This document shows, piece after piece, positions 6,059 through 6,531 of a stretch of DNA of 6,531 bases. The position numbers and the translations under genes are program-made. The DNA is from Selenomonadaceae bacterium (GTDB taxonomy: Bacteria; Bacillota; Negativicutes; Selenomonadales; Selenomonadaceae), in assembly GCA_017390245.1 (NCBI GenBank), contig JAFPCE010000114.1, forward strand, positions 1 through 6,531. The letters are read 5' to 3'. Numbering within the stretch: the stretch's first letter is position 1; every line of letters begins with the position of its first letter. The notes beneath the pieces are model-generated. The model was not told where the DNA came from. It searched no databases and saw only the letters and a program-made list of their open reading frames with translations.

Positions 6059-6531
6059 TCACGGAACATGTGGCTGAACTCAGGCGCATACAGGCGAGAC
6101 AGCTCATAGTCGCCAGCCAGACACTCGCTCACCACAATCATAGCCGTTCTGTCAATGCCCTTGCCCTCAATCTCCTTACAAATAGTCCCTAAGGTAGCAC
6201 AGACAATCTTCTCCTCTGGCCAGGAAGCACGCTGCACGATAGCAATAGGAGTATTCTCCGTATAACCGCCAGCAATCAGCTCCTCTACCACCTTGTCCAG
6301 CATGGTAATGCTGAGGAAAATGCACATAGTAGACTTGTGGGCAGCCAGAGACCACAGTTTCTCCCGGTCAGGCACAGGAGTCCTGCCTTCATTGCGGGTA
6401 ATAATCACAGTCTGGGAAATACCAGGCAGTGTATACTCTTGCTTCAGCGCCGCTGCAGTAGCCAGGAAAGAGCTGACACCAGGAATCACCTTATACTCAA
6501 TATTAAGCTTATCCAGAGCATCCATCTGCTC
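6046..6531 (-). CDS. cbiF: Cobalt-precorrin-4 C11-methyltransferase (5' end outside window)
   Basis: The reading frame is open to the right edge; 161 C-terminal residues are visible, beginning EQMDAL. About 90 residues of a usual CbiF of roughly 250 are missing, including the N-terminal glycine-rich SAM loop. The ATG at 6523-6525 is an internal methionine, not the start. The protein is the SAM-dependent tetrapyrrole methylase that methylates C11 of cobalt-precorrin-4 to give cobalt-precorrin-5A, the substrate of CbiG encoded next. Family-typical features are VIPGVSSFLATAAAL, the QTVIITRNEGRTPVP segment, STMCIFLSI, the PIAIVQRASWPEE segment and a C-terminal end carrying LYAPEFSHMFREA. The stop is TAA at 6046-6048. 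The aerobic counterpart is CobM; context favours CbiF. Confidence 0.95.
   Translation of the reverse strand, partial: EQMDALDKLNIEYKVIPGVSSFLATAAALKQEYTLPGISQTVIITRNEGRTPVPDREKLWSLAAHKSTMCIFLSITMLDKVVEELIAGGYTENTPIAIVQRASWPEEKIVCATLGTICKEIEGKGIDRTAMIVVSECLAGDYELSRLYAPEFSHMFREASK

Noticed and set aside
5648..6109. Plus-strand open frame of 153 codons
   Set aside because: It lies opposite the start of cbiG and the end of cbiF, has no recognisable domain, and the minus-strand genes explain the region.

Overview
The window holds seven protein genes, all on the minus strand, and every one belongs to cobalamin (vitamin B12) biosynthesis. In the direction of transcription (right to left) they are cbiF (5' part cut off by the window edge), cbiG, cbiH, cbiJ, then a 427-base gap, then cbiC, cbiA and cobU. 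CbiG, with CbiH and CbiJ, marks the anaerobic early-cobalt route: CbiG opens the ring-A lactone without oxygen. The organism is therefore probably an anaerobic or facultative bacterium. The moderate GC content (roughly 45-50% by eye), AG-rich ribosome binding sites, one TTG start and general protein similarity suggest a Bacillota member, perhaps a Negativicutes relative. That placement is inference.

The proteins cover much of the corrin pathway. CbiH contracts the ring and methylates C17, CbiF methylates C11, CbiG removes the two-carbon fragment as acetaldehyde, CbiJ reduces cobalt-precorrin-6A, CbiC moves the C11 methyl to C12, CbiA amidates the a and c side chains, and CobU activates adenosylcobinamide for nucleotide-loop assembly. 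CbiD, CbiE, CbiT, CbiL, the chelatase, CbiP and CbiB are not in the window and presumably lie outside it. All family motifs I could check are intact, and no gene looks broken.

The non-coding parts: 5969-6045 (cbiF-cbiG) has a stem followed by a T-rich run that could attenuate transcription. cbiG and cbiH overlap by 13 bases. 3966-4085 (cbiH-cbiJ) is AT-rich with a short near-repeat. 568-650 (cbiA-cobU) has nothing convincing.

The unusual part is 2774-3200. It contains no gene but is dense in nested inverted repeats that fold into a branched structure of about 270 nt, closed by long-range helices. The G-U pairs, a GCAA loop and a UUCG loop all make better sense if the RNA is read from the plus strand, opposite to the operon. 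I cannot assign it to a known RNA family, and it does not match RNase P RNA, tmRNA, 6S, SRP RNA or a cobalamin riboswitch. It is the best candidate here for an undescribed element.
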